Positions 12,101 through 24,304 are shown, counted from the first letter of the stretch. The stretch: DNA of 64,000 nt from Trichostrongylus colubriformis (GCA_963978905.1 OZ022257.1:20789664-20853663), one strand, 5' to 3'. Program-made: numbers and translations. Notes: generated by a model from the letters alone, not told the origin.

Positions 12101-15100
12101 AACTCATAACAGAACAATAAAAATCACCTGCTGTACCAGCGCTAACCATGTGTACGACAGCGCTATTGGGAACGAAGATATCCGCCTCATTCCAAAGACG
12201 CTTGCTTGTTGAATAGGAGTAGAAATATACAGCCCTTAACATGATAACATTTCATGTGACAGAAAAGAAGACAAAGTATTAGTAAGGAACATGAGGAATC
12301 AAAGGATGTATAAAAAATCCTGAACCTACTTGGACGGAGCAACACCGACAAGATTCGGCAGTAAACCCTTGTACAATCCACCGACCCCTTCAGTCCTTAT
12401 TATATGGCTGAAATGAAATGGCATCAAAATAGAAATTCCGTAAAACACGGATTGTGATCAGTGCCCGGGGAAGCGCTCAAGGCAGCATAACGGATGCAAT
12501 TTAGCTGGAGTTATTTCAAGGAGAATGAAGAAGCTCGTCGTAGGAGGTCATCGCGCCATTTCAGGCTCCCGATTCCTGATACTCCCATTTTGCATGCAAA
12601 ATCGCAGAACCACAAAATCCTATGTTCTATGAAGAAAAGGAAGTTCAACCTATAGGGAGAGCAAGCGTGCAACCAGCGCGCTTTAATGGAGCCCTGATCA
12701 ATTGTATGACTTGAAGAACATACACATTCGTCAAAAACCTTCAAATATTTATAAAACAAAGAAATTAACCAAATAAAATAAAAACGCAACAACTAATCGA
12801 GTTTCTTTCCCTTAGATTCACGTGTCTGAGCCCTGGCAGTGTTCAGACACGTGAATAAAAAATGGGTTCTAAGGAGAGTTCTGGCCGGTTTTGCTCCTTC
12901 ACAAGATAAATCCACATCTGAGGCGCGTCAACATGACCAACTAACTACTGTTTTATTTAACAGACGAATTTCAAAGTACAGCGAAATTGACGCTTTTTGG
13001 ATGACTTTATTTCACGAGCTTGTTAGCCGAATCTCAGCAAAGGCAATCACGAATGTAAGTACTACAGTGAGAGGGGAATTGTATGACTTGAAGAACATAC
13101 ACATTCGTCAAAAACCTTCAAATATTTATAAAACAAAGAAATTAACCAAATAAAATAAAAACGCAACAACTAATCGAGTTTCTTTCCCTTAGATTCACGT
13201 GTCTGAGCCCTGGCAGTGTTCAGACACGTGAATAAAAAATGGGTTCTAAGGAGAGTTCTGGCCGGTTTTGCTCCTTCACAAGATGAATCCACATCTGAGG
13301 CGCGTCAACATGACCAACTAACTACTGTTTTATTTCACAGACGAATTTCAAAGTACAGCGAAATTGACGCTTTTTGGATGACTTTATTTCACGAGCTTGT
13401 TAGCCGAATCTCAGCAAAGGCAATCACGAATGTAAGTACTACAGTGAGAGGGGAGAAGCACTGAATGGAACATTTTGTTCCTGGTTTCAGAAGTGCAGAA
13501 ATGAGAATGAGTTGCTCGAACTTCCAACTGATCAAATTGCTTTAACTAAAACGGCAGAAAGCGATGAGCGTTTGTACTTGCAGAGGATATCTGAAAGTAT
13601 TGGCCTTCCCTTACAATGGGCTTGACCACCTCAAGTAGCTTTATTCGAAAAAAAAAACCCCAAAGGCTGCTGCGCGACCCCTCGGAGCAGGCATGCGCGA
13701 GCACACTCTCCACAAATCGTTTTCCAGTAACTGCAGCAGTTGCATTCTGAAGCCCTTATTCGTCCACTACATCAGATCTAGCGCTAACTTAATCCCATTT
13801 TCCCAAACATGTGGACAGCTTCTTCAATAGCAGTGTGCTCAGAAAGAGTGGTATTTGAATTTTGATAAAAAAATTTTAGTTTTGCGCAATATAAATCGTC
13901 AACTCTTCATCCAAAAGAAATATGCTAGTATGTTGCCAAAAGCGTAGCAAATCAAATGGTGCTTATTCTATGAGAAAATATGCAGTCTGAGCCAAGTTAA
14001 AATCACCCGAAATTTAAAGGCACCATTAGGGGTAATGGAAAACTGAGATCTGGAAGTACATGTTCTTTGAAACGAACCTTCTACTTCAGAAGGGGTCACA
14101 TGTGGTGAAAATCGCATTAAAAAAACGCGACTTGGGGTCTTATGGCGGCCCCGCAGCTCGTCATGCCGTTATGCCGTTATGCGCCCGGGGGAATCGACGT
14201 GGAGGGGCGGGACAACAATCGCGGCCGGCTGGTTGAGACTCTGGCCTGTCTTCAGTCCACTCCGACCAGAGACGCAGAGGACGAGAGGGAGAAGGGGGAA
14301 TTTCGGGTTCCTATTTCTTGGTTTTTTCGCCGCTTTATATCGTTCTTTTTCTCTTGTTATATTACTGAGCACCTCTACTTTCGTAATCCCCCAATTTGCC
14401 GAAATTGCCCCTAACGGTGTCTTTAAATTGCGAAAACCGGCCAAAACTTTCTTTGCAACCTAGAAGGAGAAAGACACATCTAAACAGGGACAGAAAAAGG
14501 ATAACTACAAATTTTTAACTACGACTTGCTAACTCATGCTCGTTTTCCGGTGCTGCGCTTCCACTTCTGAGCTAATACTGTGATCATGCGAAAGGTGAGA
14601 AACTGCCAAGTTATGGCATAGGTCGTACCATAAATAATGAAAAAAAAGAAAGCGTAAATATTGCTTCCCATAAATGTGGGTAGAGGGTCTGAGTTATTAT
14701 CACAATAGTGCGAGCTATCATTACAGTAGATAAGATTGAAGTAAAGATAAGTAAAGATTGAAAAGGAATGATTTCTTTAAACGATCGAAATCTTAGTAAT
14801 GAAATCGCTGGTATGATCTCATTCGGGTACAGATACGTGCCAGTCGTGGCATAGCAATAGAACGAAGTAATGAAACTCACGAGAAATAACGTAAAATGGT
14901 CAATCGCCTTCTCGGAACATTTGAAGAGTCATGTACTTGTGACTGTACGAATCGTGACAAGTCCAAAGACATACCGTTTCGAGTGACGTCGCCTAAACAA
15001 ACAAAGGATTAGGTAAGAGAAAGCTCTCTAAAACAAAAAACAACATACCCCTTCCGGTGGATCTTCCGAGAAAGTCCATGCCCAGGCGGTTGTTGCTTTC

Positions 15101-17144
15101 TACAAAACTATACGTTCCACACATGTTTGTATAATCAATTTCCACATATCAGCGTGATGCGGATATTCAGGATTGCTTTATTACACGTGCTTCATACGAG
15201 CAAGACAACAACTGACCGAGAAAGTGCTTGTAAGTTGATGATAGGGCCGGTCTTTGCGGGGCACTCGTTTTACGGGATATAGGAGGTGGAGACGTACCAG
15301 AGTGATGACCTAGAAATTGAAAGGATATTCAGCATTTTTACTAAGCATATCCTACGCACGTCATCAACAACTTCAAAACCACACTTGACCAGAAATGTTC
15401 AGTAATACTTCTGCTCGAAGCTGAGTGGGGGGGAAGAATTGTCAGTGCGAGCGAACCAAAAATATCTATAAGAACTAAAACGGATAATTAACCTACCACC
15501 TTGACTTGTACACGGTCCATCTGGCGTGATTCCTTTACTAGACTGCATTCTGGTCTTTACTACTTCCAGAGGACATGTTATACAAGTACCTAAATTCACA
15601 TTTGAAGAACGATTGAAAAACATTAACAGATTCTGAAGGTTGTGAACAACCACTTTGACTTCTACGATGTATCATCGACCACAAACCCAATTAATTCAGG
15701 AGTCTTGCCAACCTCTTTCACAACCATCCTCAACCGTGTGTACCAAAGGCAACCATATCTTTTTAAGAGCGGCATTTCTTTAAACACACGTCTAAAAGAT
15801 CCCGGGTGCTCATGTGCTATGGGAGTCGCACTCGAAAAAGCATTTAGAAGCACAATAGAAATTTGATTCCATTAAAAGCCATTGAAACATGTGATATTCA
15901 CTTGCTTGATTGCAAATAGGATATTTGTGATCGAAAACTTCAGCAGCAAACCATTAAATAAAAGAGGAAATCACTTTATAATTACGAAAGCCTTCACTAG
16001 ACGTTCATTAACACGTGCTAACATGATTTAATGAAATGTAGCAGAGTCAGTTCGGAATGGAGCCATGACACATTGTTTTTTGGATCGTTTTTATGTTTTG
16101 CGGGTTTTTCGGAGTTTGCATGTGTTGCGTGTGTGACGCTTTTTGTGCTAAGCTATTCTAAGAAATAATTGTTAGTCATGATAATGATCTGTGTCCAGGC
16201 CTAGGGCAAGAACCTTTACAGTGGTAGATGAGCCACAATTTTGAAAAAAAAAGTTTTTTTTGTTTCCTTTGTAACTGATCATTCCCCTCGGAACTTCTTC
16301 TTGTTCCCTGACGCTTGGGACAAATGCAATTCTTCTGGAAACCTTTTATCCAGTGCGACCCCCATAGTATATAAGCGCCTACTCCCACTTCTTGCATTTC
16401 AGCTTCACTGCACTTGTACATAAAACCCACTAGAACAACAAAGCATTTCGATTTTTTTTGCTTAAGTCGTTTATCATGTGTTGGACCATAGCAATGGTTT
16501 GTATGTGGGACTCACAGAGCTAAGGTAAGCCTATCCCTGTCATCCATTTTCACAGTAATGAAAAGAGTGAATAATAAAGCTGCATATAAAATAATAGAAA
16601 TTCGAATAAAATTGAAAAAACCAAGTGTGCAGTAGTGAGTGAGTAGTAAAATCACCCAGAAGAAGTCCTTAAGTCAGATGACAGCATATCGTGAATGAGC
16701 ACGTAAGGGGTATAGGAAAAAGGTTTGAACATAAATGATTCCCACTAAACATTACGGGTTATGTCAGACCTAGCGACTTTGCGACTTTCACGTGCAAAAA
16801 CGGGAAGTGTGACATAGCCTACTTCATCTGGACGATGATCCACACCCCAGATTCACAAGTTCATTCAAATTTTTTAGTGATCTCTGTTGCCATGTACTAG
16901 CAATTGTACAACTACAATTACGGTGGATAGTTCTACACTAACTTCTTTCTATCAAGACAACATTTTTGATTTAATGTCACATTCACTATGACAGGTCAGA
17001 ATAATTAGCGCATCAAAATATCACGTGCATGATATAGCCATTGATAAAACATTTCGAAAGTAATTTGTTCAGCAAAAAGTCACCTGCTGTGCCCCCGACT
17101 GCGCCTCCAATGAAATGGATTAATGCTTCGCGATCCATGAACAT
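6177..17144 (-). CDS. SLC25A36: Mitochondrial pyrimidine-nucleotide carrier (SLC25A33/36 type)
   Basis: This inner-mitochondrial-membrane carrier is expected to exchange pyrimidine nucleotides across the membrane. Eleven exons, listed 5' to 3': 17084-17144, 15493-15589, 15049-15099, 14975-14992, 12330-12407, 12128-12234, 7162-7295, 6983-7099, 6840-6909, 6406-6521, 6177-6254. They join in phase into 308 aa, close to the family's roughly 310. The three carrier signatures are PLEVVKTR, NPIWLVKTR and PHEVVRTR. Tryptophan at the acidic position of the second, and PNLVGVAPSKAVYF between repeats, mark the SLC25A33/36 branch. The start is MFMDREALIHF; MDREAL, two codons later, is possible. A basic linker (exons 3 and 4, the latter only 18 nt) is the least certain part. 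Introns carry many MITEs and two candidate nested genes. Confidence 0.9.
8485..9472. mobile_element. Possible family H element, 988 bp
   Basis: The left end atgagtttctctgttacgca is matched in inverse orientation at the right end (tgaataacagaaatactcat), with about 80% identity over 22 bp. The same terminus bounds the complete 280-bp copy at 39665-39944. The interior contains GC-rich MITE-like blocks and a 20-bp direct duplication at 8957-8998. It lies in the large carrier intron. No transposase seen. Confidence 0.35.
9950..10304 (-). CDS. Candidate small two-exon gene nested in carrier intron
   Basis: I do not recognise this protein. Exon 10209-10304 encodes 32 aa from MPAFIPANCVS and ends at a GCGAAG|gtaaag donor. 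Exon 9950-10066 follows a catcaacag acceptor and encodes 38 aa, ending VASVKHS. Phases agree (0/0), giving 70 aa. A ctctatag acceptor-like site lies 4 nt before the ATG and could take a spliced leader. It shares the strand of the host gene, so it could also be an alternative exon set or chance. The protein is hydrophilic with no obvious signal peptide or membrane segment. Confidence 0.3.
12701..13454 (+). repeat. Tandem duplication, 2 x 377 bp
   Basis: Bases 12701-13077 are repeated at 13078-13454 with very few differences, for example tttaacag versus tttcacag and agataaat versus agatgaat. The unit carries an acceptor (tttcccttag), an ATG exon, an intron, a second exon and the start of the next intron of the nested gene at 13239-13625. 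It also holds a cacgtgtctg...cagacacgtg inverted repeat just upstream of the ATG. The low divergence suggests a recent event or gene conversion. Confidence 0.9.
13239..13625 (+). CDS. Small 83-aa three-exon gene, nested antisense in the carrier gene
   Basis: I do not recognise the family. Exons 13239-13264, 13341-13431 and 13491-13625 join in phase and encode 83 aa: MGSKESSGR, then RISKYSEIDAFWMTLFHELV, then a tail ending ISESIGLPLQWA. Introns are 76 and 59 nt with good sites (tttcacag, gtaagtac, tggtttcag). An acceptor tttcccttag ends 46 nt before the ATG with no exon in front, as for trans-splicing. The middle exon is predicted helical; no signal peptide or membrane segment is evident. Exons 1 and 2 exist a second time just upstream (12862-12887 and 12964-13054), in the same order, with their own acceptor. 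The third exon is single. It lies within a carrier intron (12408-14974) on the opposite strand. Confidence 0.65.
14013..14427. mobile_element. MITE family A copy, carrier intron
   Basis: Ends tttaaaggcaccattagggg and gcccctaacggtgtctttaaa are inverted copies. The interior aligns with 19676-20096 over its length (aaaactgagayctgraagta, cgaaccttctacttcaga, a GC-rich core, then gagcacctctwctt). Open frames in it are not genes. Confidence 0.8.
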
Positions 17145-17149
17145 TATCT
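17145..17149 (-). promoter_or_regulatory. Probable spliced-leader acceptor of the carrier gene
   Basis: On the minus strand a ttctattcag acceptor ends 3 nt before the ATG, with no exon in front of it. This is the usual picture of SL trans-splicing in nematodes. The SL RNA gene itself is not in the window. Confidence 0.55.
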
Positions 17150-19675
17150 GAATAGAAGAAATGATTAACATATACTGATTGTCACTTTCTACGAGAGAAA
17201 ACCAGAAAATAACGAGAAGGGAAAAGGAACGGACAATAAAATACGTAACGTATCCAGGTGCTACTGTAATGGAGATACACTTCGGTGTGCTCAGCGAAAC
17301 TTTTGTGTCTAGCGCTGTTTTTGCCTGAGTACAAGGACAAGAAATGAACCCTTCCCTCCCCCATAAACTTGGAGAAAATATATTCTTGAGTGCCAAATTG
17401 GCATAGATTTGTTCACATTTTTCGAAACGATGCCTCTTTCATTAAGACAGTGCCTGAATCTACAACAAATCGATAGTCAAAAACACCATCACTACAAGAT
17501 GACAATCAAAAAGTGTAAGATCTTTGCGTGGGAACATAAGAAATGAATCAAAGCGTACGATATGTTGGCAAAGAGACAGAGAGTAAACAGCGATCAATGA
17601 CTAGTTGCATTGAAAACATTTCGAAATTCCAGTAAGGATGATAGTAGTCAGAAAAAGAAGGTGTGTATCTTCAAAGAACAATAGCAGCCACATTAGGGGC
17701 GACTGAAATGACACGCAAAGAAAGCGGCCGGCCGGACGGGCGATGGCGGAGAGCGGACGGTCCACACTGCGTTATCACGTGCCTCTCGTGGATCCAGTGA
17801 TCACAAGACAACAAACTATTCGACATTCTCACGCAAACATGTGGACTCGTTCGGAAAGAAACGGGACGAATGCCGCGAAAAAGAACTTATAAGTTTAATG
17901 AGAGAGTGGAGGTCAAAGAACCGAGATAAGCCGTGATTTTGTGGACCGCCGCCAAATGATTGCGCCAATGCGAATTTTACACTTAGGGGAGGGTCAAACT
18001 GGAATGTTTTTGGGTTTTGCGAAATGACAAGAGATAAACAAGGAAGGTTTCCTAAAAATAAAATACTGCTGTGTAATAAGAGGTGAACGTTTGTGTTGTT
18101 TGGTCTTTGTTTTCATGTCTTTGTACTTGTCCTTTTTTCGCTTCAATGTGACCTGAAGAATGTGGCGTGGCACGCAAAGACTACTCGCAATCACTGAGTG
18201 TGAGTCTTCAGTGGGGAAGGCTCTTCGCACCCTCCTCTTACCTGCCTACGGGTTACTTAACTGGACGAGCTGACTGCCGATCATGTTTCAGTTCTCCGCT
18301 CATGCAAACTTACAAATCAAAACCAAAATCAATGTTACATCAGCGAACGAATATGGGTCAAACGTAGAAAATGCCTTGGGTCGGGACACTTTTAGGCTGT
18401 CGAAACTACTCATAGACATTTGATCCTTCACCTAGAAACGTGACAGCCAAAAAATGTCCATGAGAGTCAAGATATTTTCATTTTCTTCTGTCTTTTAAAA
18501 ATTGAAGCCAGACTTAATTGTTCCTCTTCATTACAGACTCGTCGTTCAATTTCCCAATGTTACCCTACGCTAGTTCCCTTTGTTTTGTGAAATTTTACTC
18601 TATTTTTTCTGTTATCCCTCTTTGTTCCAACTTCGTTCCATGCTTTCTATTCTTTGCTCTGGAATTCTTGTCGAAAACGAAAGCAGTAAGGGTTAAAGTC
18701 ATAGGCGAGTTCGGGAAAGTGCGAAGTTCCTGACTTAACCCCTCCTCAGTCACTTTGTATCTTTTGCACGATAAGAAGAATCTTACCGACTGGGTGAGGT
18801 ACACCAATGGGGCTCATGGAAGCTTAGCGATCGTTCATGAGCACCCGAATGTCCCGAGAGCAATGTCCATACATTCGCACACTCTGCACCCATGGGCGCG
18901 CCTGCAGACATGCAATAAATGTCAAGAGTTCAGCGTCCTTTTGCATAGTATTGGAAGATAGAGATTTGCACGTCGCTGGCATTACTAGTTGCAAGAAGCA
19001 CGATTGTCGAACAGAGGTTCTGATGCTCACTGATAGCGCTACCACCCAGGGTACGCTGCGAGTCGAGAATTCCTCGACGGGGAACTTGCACTATTTGACG
19101 GGCGAGATTGTGGTCGTAATTGCAGAGGTCAACAATGCTCCCAGGCTAGATGATAGGCGGAATGTGCCGCCGGCTGACCCAGTTATGTAAGAAAGTATTA
19201 TTGAATGAGTGATCAATACAAAGATTATAGGAATAAAATGCTTGATAATACTATGCAGTCGGCTATAGTTACTTATCTTGTAGAGGTTATGTAGATGTTG
19301 AAGAGGGGTCGTATTTGGGTCACCGTTAGGGAGGCGGTCGTACTGAAGCGGTCATTTCTCTCGGTACTCAGGTGTGCCATGTTACTACTAATGAATCGTG
19401 ACCCCTGAAATGGGAATCATGGAAGCTGAGCCCGAATTTGCTTCCCCGACCTCCATCGAGTATGCAAAGGAATGCTTGCTATGGGAAATTACTTGTTAAT
19501 TGTTCAAAAATTAAAATAATTTCAATGATTAATTACGCCTCATATCCTCATACGAGCCATTGTCTTCACTGACGACCGAGGCTCCGCAGTACGGTGGGGT
19601 TGGTGAAACAAGTCATGATAAGACATGATGTGATACCATATGCAGGTAGGTCGCGAAATCAATAATGGTAGGCAC
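17150..19675. other. Intergenic, upstream of the carrier gene
   Basis: No supportable gene. The 117-aa plus frame at 18837-19190 has no recognised domain and no splice support. A GC-rich block lies near 17725-17765. Any carrier promoter would be in the first kilobase but shows no recognisable element. Confidence 0.5.
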
Positions 19676-20096
19676 CTCAAAGGCCAGCAGGGGTAAGGGA
19701 AAACTGAGACCTGAAAGTAAGTGTTCCCTGAAAACGAACCTTCTACTTCAGAGAGGTCATATGTGGCGAAAATCGCATTGAGAAACGCGGCTTGTGGTTT
19801 TATCATGACTCCGCAGCACGGCATGTCGTCCCGCGGTCATGCGACCGGGGGAGTCGCCTGGGAGGGCCGGGAAAGCGATCGCGGTCGGCTGATTCAGCCT
19901 CTGGACTGTCTGCAGTCCACCCCGGTTACTGACGCAGAGGGACGCGAGAGACACGGGGGGGGGGGGGGGGATTTGGTTTCCTTTTCAATAGTTTCTTCGC
20001 AGATTTATGTCGTTCCTTCTCTACTCTTATATTGCTAAGCACCTCTTCTTCCATAATTTCCCAATTTGCCAAATTCACCCCTCCCGGTGTCTTTGA
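19676..20096. mobile_element. MITE family A copy
   Basis: Aligns with 14013-14427 end to end and finishes cccctcccggtgtctttgaa. It contains a run of about 15 G near 19957. The left end has diverged (tcaaaggccagcaggggtaa). Confidence 0.75.
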
Positions 20097-20251
20097 ATCA
20101 ATATCCAATCTCAGCGTGCACGATAAATGGGTGGAGTTAAGTGAAAAATAGCCTGAGAAGAACCCTGGGTTAACCATGAACGTCAACAGGAGAAGTGGTT
20201 TTGGTAGGGCTCCTTATCACGTACACTCACTAGGTATGTTAACACGGTTAC

Positions 20252-20599
20252 GCTACGTTCATACTCAACTGAATAGAATTTTCAGCGGATCGGCGTATCG
20301 TTGTGTCGCGTATCTGCGATATGCGTATCTGTGAGATTTCCGGTGATGCCACTTACCTCCACGTCTGTAAATCTGCGTTATGGGAAATATCCAAAATCGC
20401 CTATCCGCCGGAAATTCTAAATCGCAGATACACAGTAGTTCTAATTTTCCGATCGATACCTATTTTATACTTGACGAAAAATCGCCGAGAATCCCATGAC
20501 ATGAATACATGGATGCGGATCTCACTTTCTCGATCGATACTTATCCTTTTCTTGACGCTAGAAATCCAAAGATCCCGTTCAGATGAGTATGAACGTAGC
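20252..20599. mobile_element. TIR element of unknown family
   Basis: gctacgttcatactcaactg near 20252 is inverted at 20578-20599 (ttcagatgagtatgaacgta). The interior repeats cgtatctgcgat-like words on both strands. The 137-aa frame crossing it is therefore unlikely to be a gene. Confidence 0.5.
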
Positions 20600-20908
20600 C
20601 TTACATGTGGAAGTGGTGCTGTTAGTAGAGCACCAGCCGTGGACTACTTCACGCCATTGTTTTCGAGATCACAATTCTTCAGTTTATATCAATATGTACT
20701 GACAGATATTGCATGATCATAATCCTTAAAACAGCAGCTCCTCTCGAACGTTTTTACCACTCCGTACATAAGTATCTTATAATCTTAAAAATTGAAGCAC
20801 GATACCGTAAATGCTGATACCTTTGGGGTCTTGTAGAGTTTTGTTGTTACCCATACATTTATGTTGTACTTGCTTAATAAGGGCTACATGCAAGGCTCTC
20901 AAGTTGCA

Positions 20909-21379
20909 AGGAAAGCCTTGAGGGGCTGGAACAAGTGGTAATCTGAGGTAGCAACATCAGGTGAATAGGGTGGATGTGGAACCGTGTCCCAACCTAGCTC
21001 CTCCAATTTTGCACGGGTCTCTCATAGGTAAAGAGACCCGTGCAAAATTGGAGGAGCTAGGATGGGACACGGTTCCACATCCACCTTATTCACCTGATAT
21101 TGCTCCCTCAAATTACCACTTGTTCCAGCCCCTCAAGGCTTTCCTAGCAAAAAAAAAACAATTCGTCAACTATGACCACCTTGAGCAAGTGGTCGGTGAC
21201 TTCACTGACTCCCAATCTACCCAGTTTTGGGAAAAGGGAATCGCTGACCTGCCCGTTGGGTAGGGCAATGTCATAGCTAACTATGGCTATTATATTGTTG
21301 GTTAGCTTGCATTGTTTGCTGAGTTGTAAAATAAAACAGAAAAAATCTCAACCCCATCAAAACTTTTCGTTCGACCTAA
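20909..21379 (+). mobile_element. Mariner 3'-end fragment with foldback
   Basis: Plus frame 20990-21263 encodes a mariner transposase C-terminus: PHPPYSPDIAPSNYHLFQ, then an FWEKGIADLP ending. It closes at a mariner-type 3' TIR (acttttcgttcgacctaa) at 21379. The region 20909-21147 is a near-perfect palindrome centred near 21028, formed from the HPPYSPD-coding stretch. The transposase 5' half is missing, so this is a dead copy. Confidence 0.8.
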
Positions 21380-21685
21380 TACGACATAAATGTGTAGGTG
21401 GCGGGAATCTCGTTTCCTGCATGATTCCTCCAAAAAAGCCACAGCGGAAGTGCTTAATGGTCTGGTAGTGAAGAAAGTCGAACAATAAAAGTCAAGCAAG
21501 TGAAAATGAGATCTCACACCGCAAATTTTCTCAGACGGCGAATAAGGTTGCGGTGACAGCCTTTATCGATAACACTTTGATAACATCAATGATCAGCATT
21601 AGTAGTCAGTTATTTATATAATACAATGGGCACTACTAGTTTGGTACTAGAAGTTTTTGCCTGAAATTAGGCGTGACTTCGTCTT

Positions 21686-21836
21686 CGTACTCTGCCCCGG
21701 CAGGGCGTGGCTGCGTTCACAGGCAGCGAGGCAGAGTGGTACGGGGAGAGGCACAGAGACGATGCAGGCATTGTGAGAGGGTGGCAGAGACGCAGAGACA
21801 TGCAGCCACGCCCTGCCGTCGGCACCGCAGAGTATG
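21686..21836. mobile_element. GC-rich palindromic MITE, family B-like core
   Basis: cggcagggcgtggctgcgtt is inverted at the other end as catgcagccacgccctgccg. The same GGCAGGGCGTGGC core occurs at 27386-27528, 40675-40851 and 57689-57921. Exact termini are unclear here. Confidence 0.6.
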
Positions 21837-22856
21837 AAGGAGACCCAAGGCACCGTTATTGCGTTAGCTCGGCGCACGGTACACTAACTGTCTAGCACCG
21901 CCACAACGCGGATTTTCTGTCACATTAGCACATCACACAAAAGGAATCGGTTCAGCACATATCTCTAGGGGCCAGTAACTGTTACTAGTGCTCTGTCATA
22001 TCAAAAATGCCGCAGACTAGTTAAAAACTCGCTACCGACTTTTGACTACTTTTCTGTTCCGTCGCTATCCATATTTGCACCGATATTACCAACAAGTTAT
22101 ATTTTTCCATCGATGAAGTTATGGCTTCATATTGAAGTAGAAGGTTTTCGAGCGCTACGCAAGTAGTCTCCGTTAGCTCTCGCGGCCAGTGCTTACAAAG
22201 GTATTGGCGGATCTAGCATAAAACCTTCGAGCAAAAAGTCATCGGAAGGCTCCATTTTTCCACGTTGTAATCTTCTATGAGGTCGGACACGAAGGGCCTA
22301 ATTCCTGGTGCTTTTTCTTGTAATCTTTCCAATTTTTCATTGGCGTTAAACCTTAGTGCCCTCTATTTCCCTATTAAGCGCGGTGATCCAATCGTGCGCG
22401 GAAAATGGAATGGAAGTCGAGTATTGACACTTTTACTGAATATCGGTTAGTATCTATTCACCTCTAGTCCAGTACACGTCATTCTGAACTGTGGAGGCTG
22501 AACAAGTCTAAGCCATGGTCACGCATAATGCTAATGGTCGCGTTGCACGATCTCCTTCATCGCTATCTGAACCTCAACACCTCAGCGGCTCCTGTCTCTC
22601 GAATACGATTCCCTTAAACGAACCAAATAAAAATGTCCTGCGTGGATTCCACAACGACATATTTCACCTTTGTACCTCATGAGCAAGAGAGCTCCTTGTC
22701 TGCATCTCTTCTCTTGGTCAGGCTACTATGGATCAAGGGCAGCGCACGAGTATGGCCTCGGTAGTGTGTAGGACGTTTGTGGAGGAGGTTTATTGTTAGC
22801 GACTAATACAGTTGTTGCAGTGGTAGAATGCTTATCAATCGGAGTAAGGAACCTGG

Positions 22857-22886
22857 GTGTGACCTCACTCTCAAATGAGGTCACAC
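22857..22886. repeat. Perfect 11-bp-stem hairpin
   Basis: gtgtgacctca, an 8-nt loop, then tgaggtcacac. No T-run follows and no neighbouring gene explains it. Confidence 0.6.
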
Positions 22887-23210
22887 TTGTAAGTGCACAT
22901 AACCTGTATATTATGGGCCAAAGTTAACTAAGGATAGACACGTGAGAGAGTGTGCGCTTGCTTTTGGTGGAATACCAGAACAGGTAGCGCACGGCTTGGA
23001 AACTATTAATTTCAGTCCCCCTCTCTCCCTTCTCACAGCTTCACTGAGAAACGGTATTTACTTCCATGGTATGACTTCATCTACTATGACAAGGAAAACA
23101 ATAAACGTTACGTACACGTATGTATATTAAGTACGGCCAATGATCCCCTCAACCTGGCTAATTTTGTTGAAGCCTTCCAAGATTCACGTTATTATTTATT
23201 TATTTATTCG

Positions 23211-23248
23211 AGGCTAACGTTTCGGCGTCTTCGCCTTCTTCAGAGCCT
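23211..23248 (-). ncRNA. Hammerhead-like ribozyme motif, minus PLE arm
   Basis: On the minus strand the order is an AGGCT stem strand, CTGAAGA, a 4-bp GGCG/CGCC hairpin, GAAACGTT, then AGCCT. This matches the layout reported for minimal hammerheads in PLEs: stem I AGGCT/AGCCT, stem II GGCG/CGCC, and a loopless palindromic ACGU stem III that would need dimerisation, with cleavage after GUU. One extra A sits between CTGAAGA and stem II, so activity is uncertain. Confidence 0.55.
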
Positions 23249-23650
23249 GAAGTCGAAAAAACTTGAGACCTAATTCACTCCAAGACTTTCACAATCCCGA
23301 GAACCTTTTCAACAGAGTACTAAACCAGCTCTCGGTATCGATCAATCGAAGGGCGGCATGGGCTTACCTTGGTATTTGTGATCGGGGTGCAAAAACAGAC
23401 CACCAGTAGGACAACTTTTAGTAGACTGAGGAGCACTACCTCCGCCTCTACGAATCTCACCCCACTCAGAATGGAAATAGTTTGATAAGACTGACACACT
23501 AATAAGCTCAACTTTCGGATTTAAATCCTTCACCCCAGTATGCTACCAAACAGAAGGCCTGAAAAAACAAACCGCGGGCAGATCAAAGCTTACAGAGGCC
23601 AAGAAAGTGCGCGAGGTCACGGGATATGGCTACACGTTCGTCTTTCCTGT

Positions 23651-24304
23651 TTATTTTAGGGTCTTTTGCAGCAATCCAAAACCCCTCCGATGTTTTACGC
23701 GCGGTGGTTTCGGATTCCAGTGCCAAGATGGTGACTGAGACTGTAAATTCGGTATCTCCATGGCACTGAACACGATGCATACCCAACGGAGTGTAGGTAT
23801 TGACCTTTTAAGGCCCTCCAAGTGTTCCTTAAATCGCGTGCGGAGGGGACGCCCTGTTTCACCCACATATTCACTGCCGCAGGCCTGGCAACGGATCAAA
23901 TAGATTGCCCCCAACTTCATGCAGTCGCCCTTCTTGTTGAAGGGGCAAACGACGCAAGCAGGGGTATCACACAAGTTGTCGTACAAGCGGTTTCGGACCA
24001 GCTGCCTCCTGAGATTCCCTGGGGGTATCTCCACAGTCCTGACGTCTTGTTGTAGATCACATCTTCGCAAACTGGCCCTGATCGCTTTACTCATTTCTTC
24101 AGAGATGAATGGCAAATAAAAAGACACCTTATCGATCGGTGCTCTGGTCGGATCTCCACTAGGTGTGTGATACTCCCTGCGCTGTGACCCCGTGTGGGGA
24201 TATCCATTGGAACGTGCAATGCTATGGGCTATGTTCAGCGATTCCTTTCTAGGTTCCGCATCCGAGGAGACTATAGTGGCCGTTCTGAACATGCTGCTGA
24301 CCAC
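23651..24304 (-). pseudogene. PLE GIY-YIG endonuclease domain (minus copy)
   Basis: The frame of 217 aa continues the RT after a frameshift. It has a Cys cluster (CDTPACVVCPFNKKGDC), then the GIY-YIG core: IYLIRCQACGSEYVGETG followed by LRTRFKEHL with the conserved Arg and the following helix. This nuclease nicks target DNA in canonical PLEs. The end of the frame (from about residue 170) changes to a basic tail that may be read out of frame. Confidence 0.85.

Noticed and set aside
18837..19190. 117-aa plus-strand frame with IVVVIAEVNNAPR
   Set aside because: It vaguely recalls a retroelement integrase C-terminus (DUF5641-like) but is too short, with no neighbouring pol sequence.
20303..20716. 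137-aa plus-strand open frame
   Set aside because: It crosses an inverted-repeat element (20252-20599), and its sequence is low in complexity and repeat-like.
22820..22860. tRNA-like string gcagtggtagaatgc
   Set aside because: No B box or cloverleaf can be drawn; only a D-arm-like word is present.
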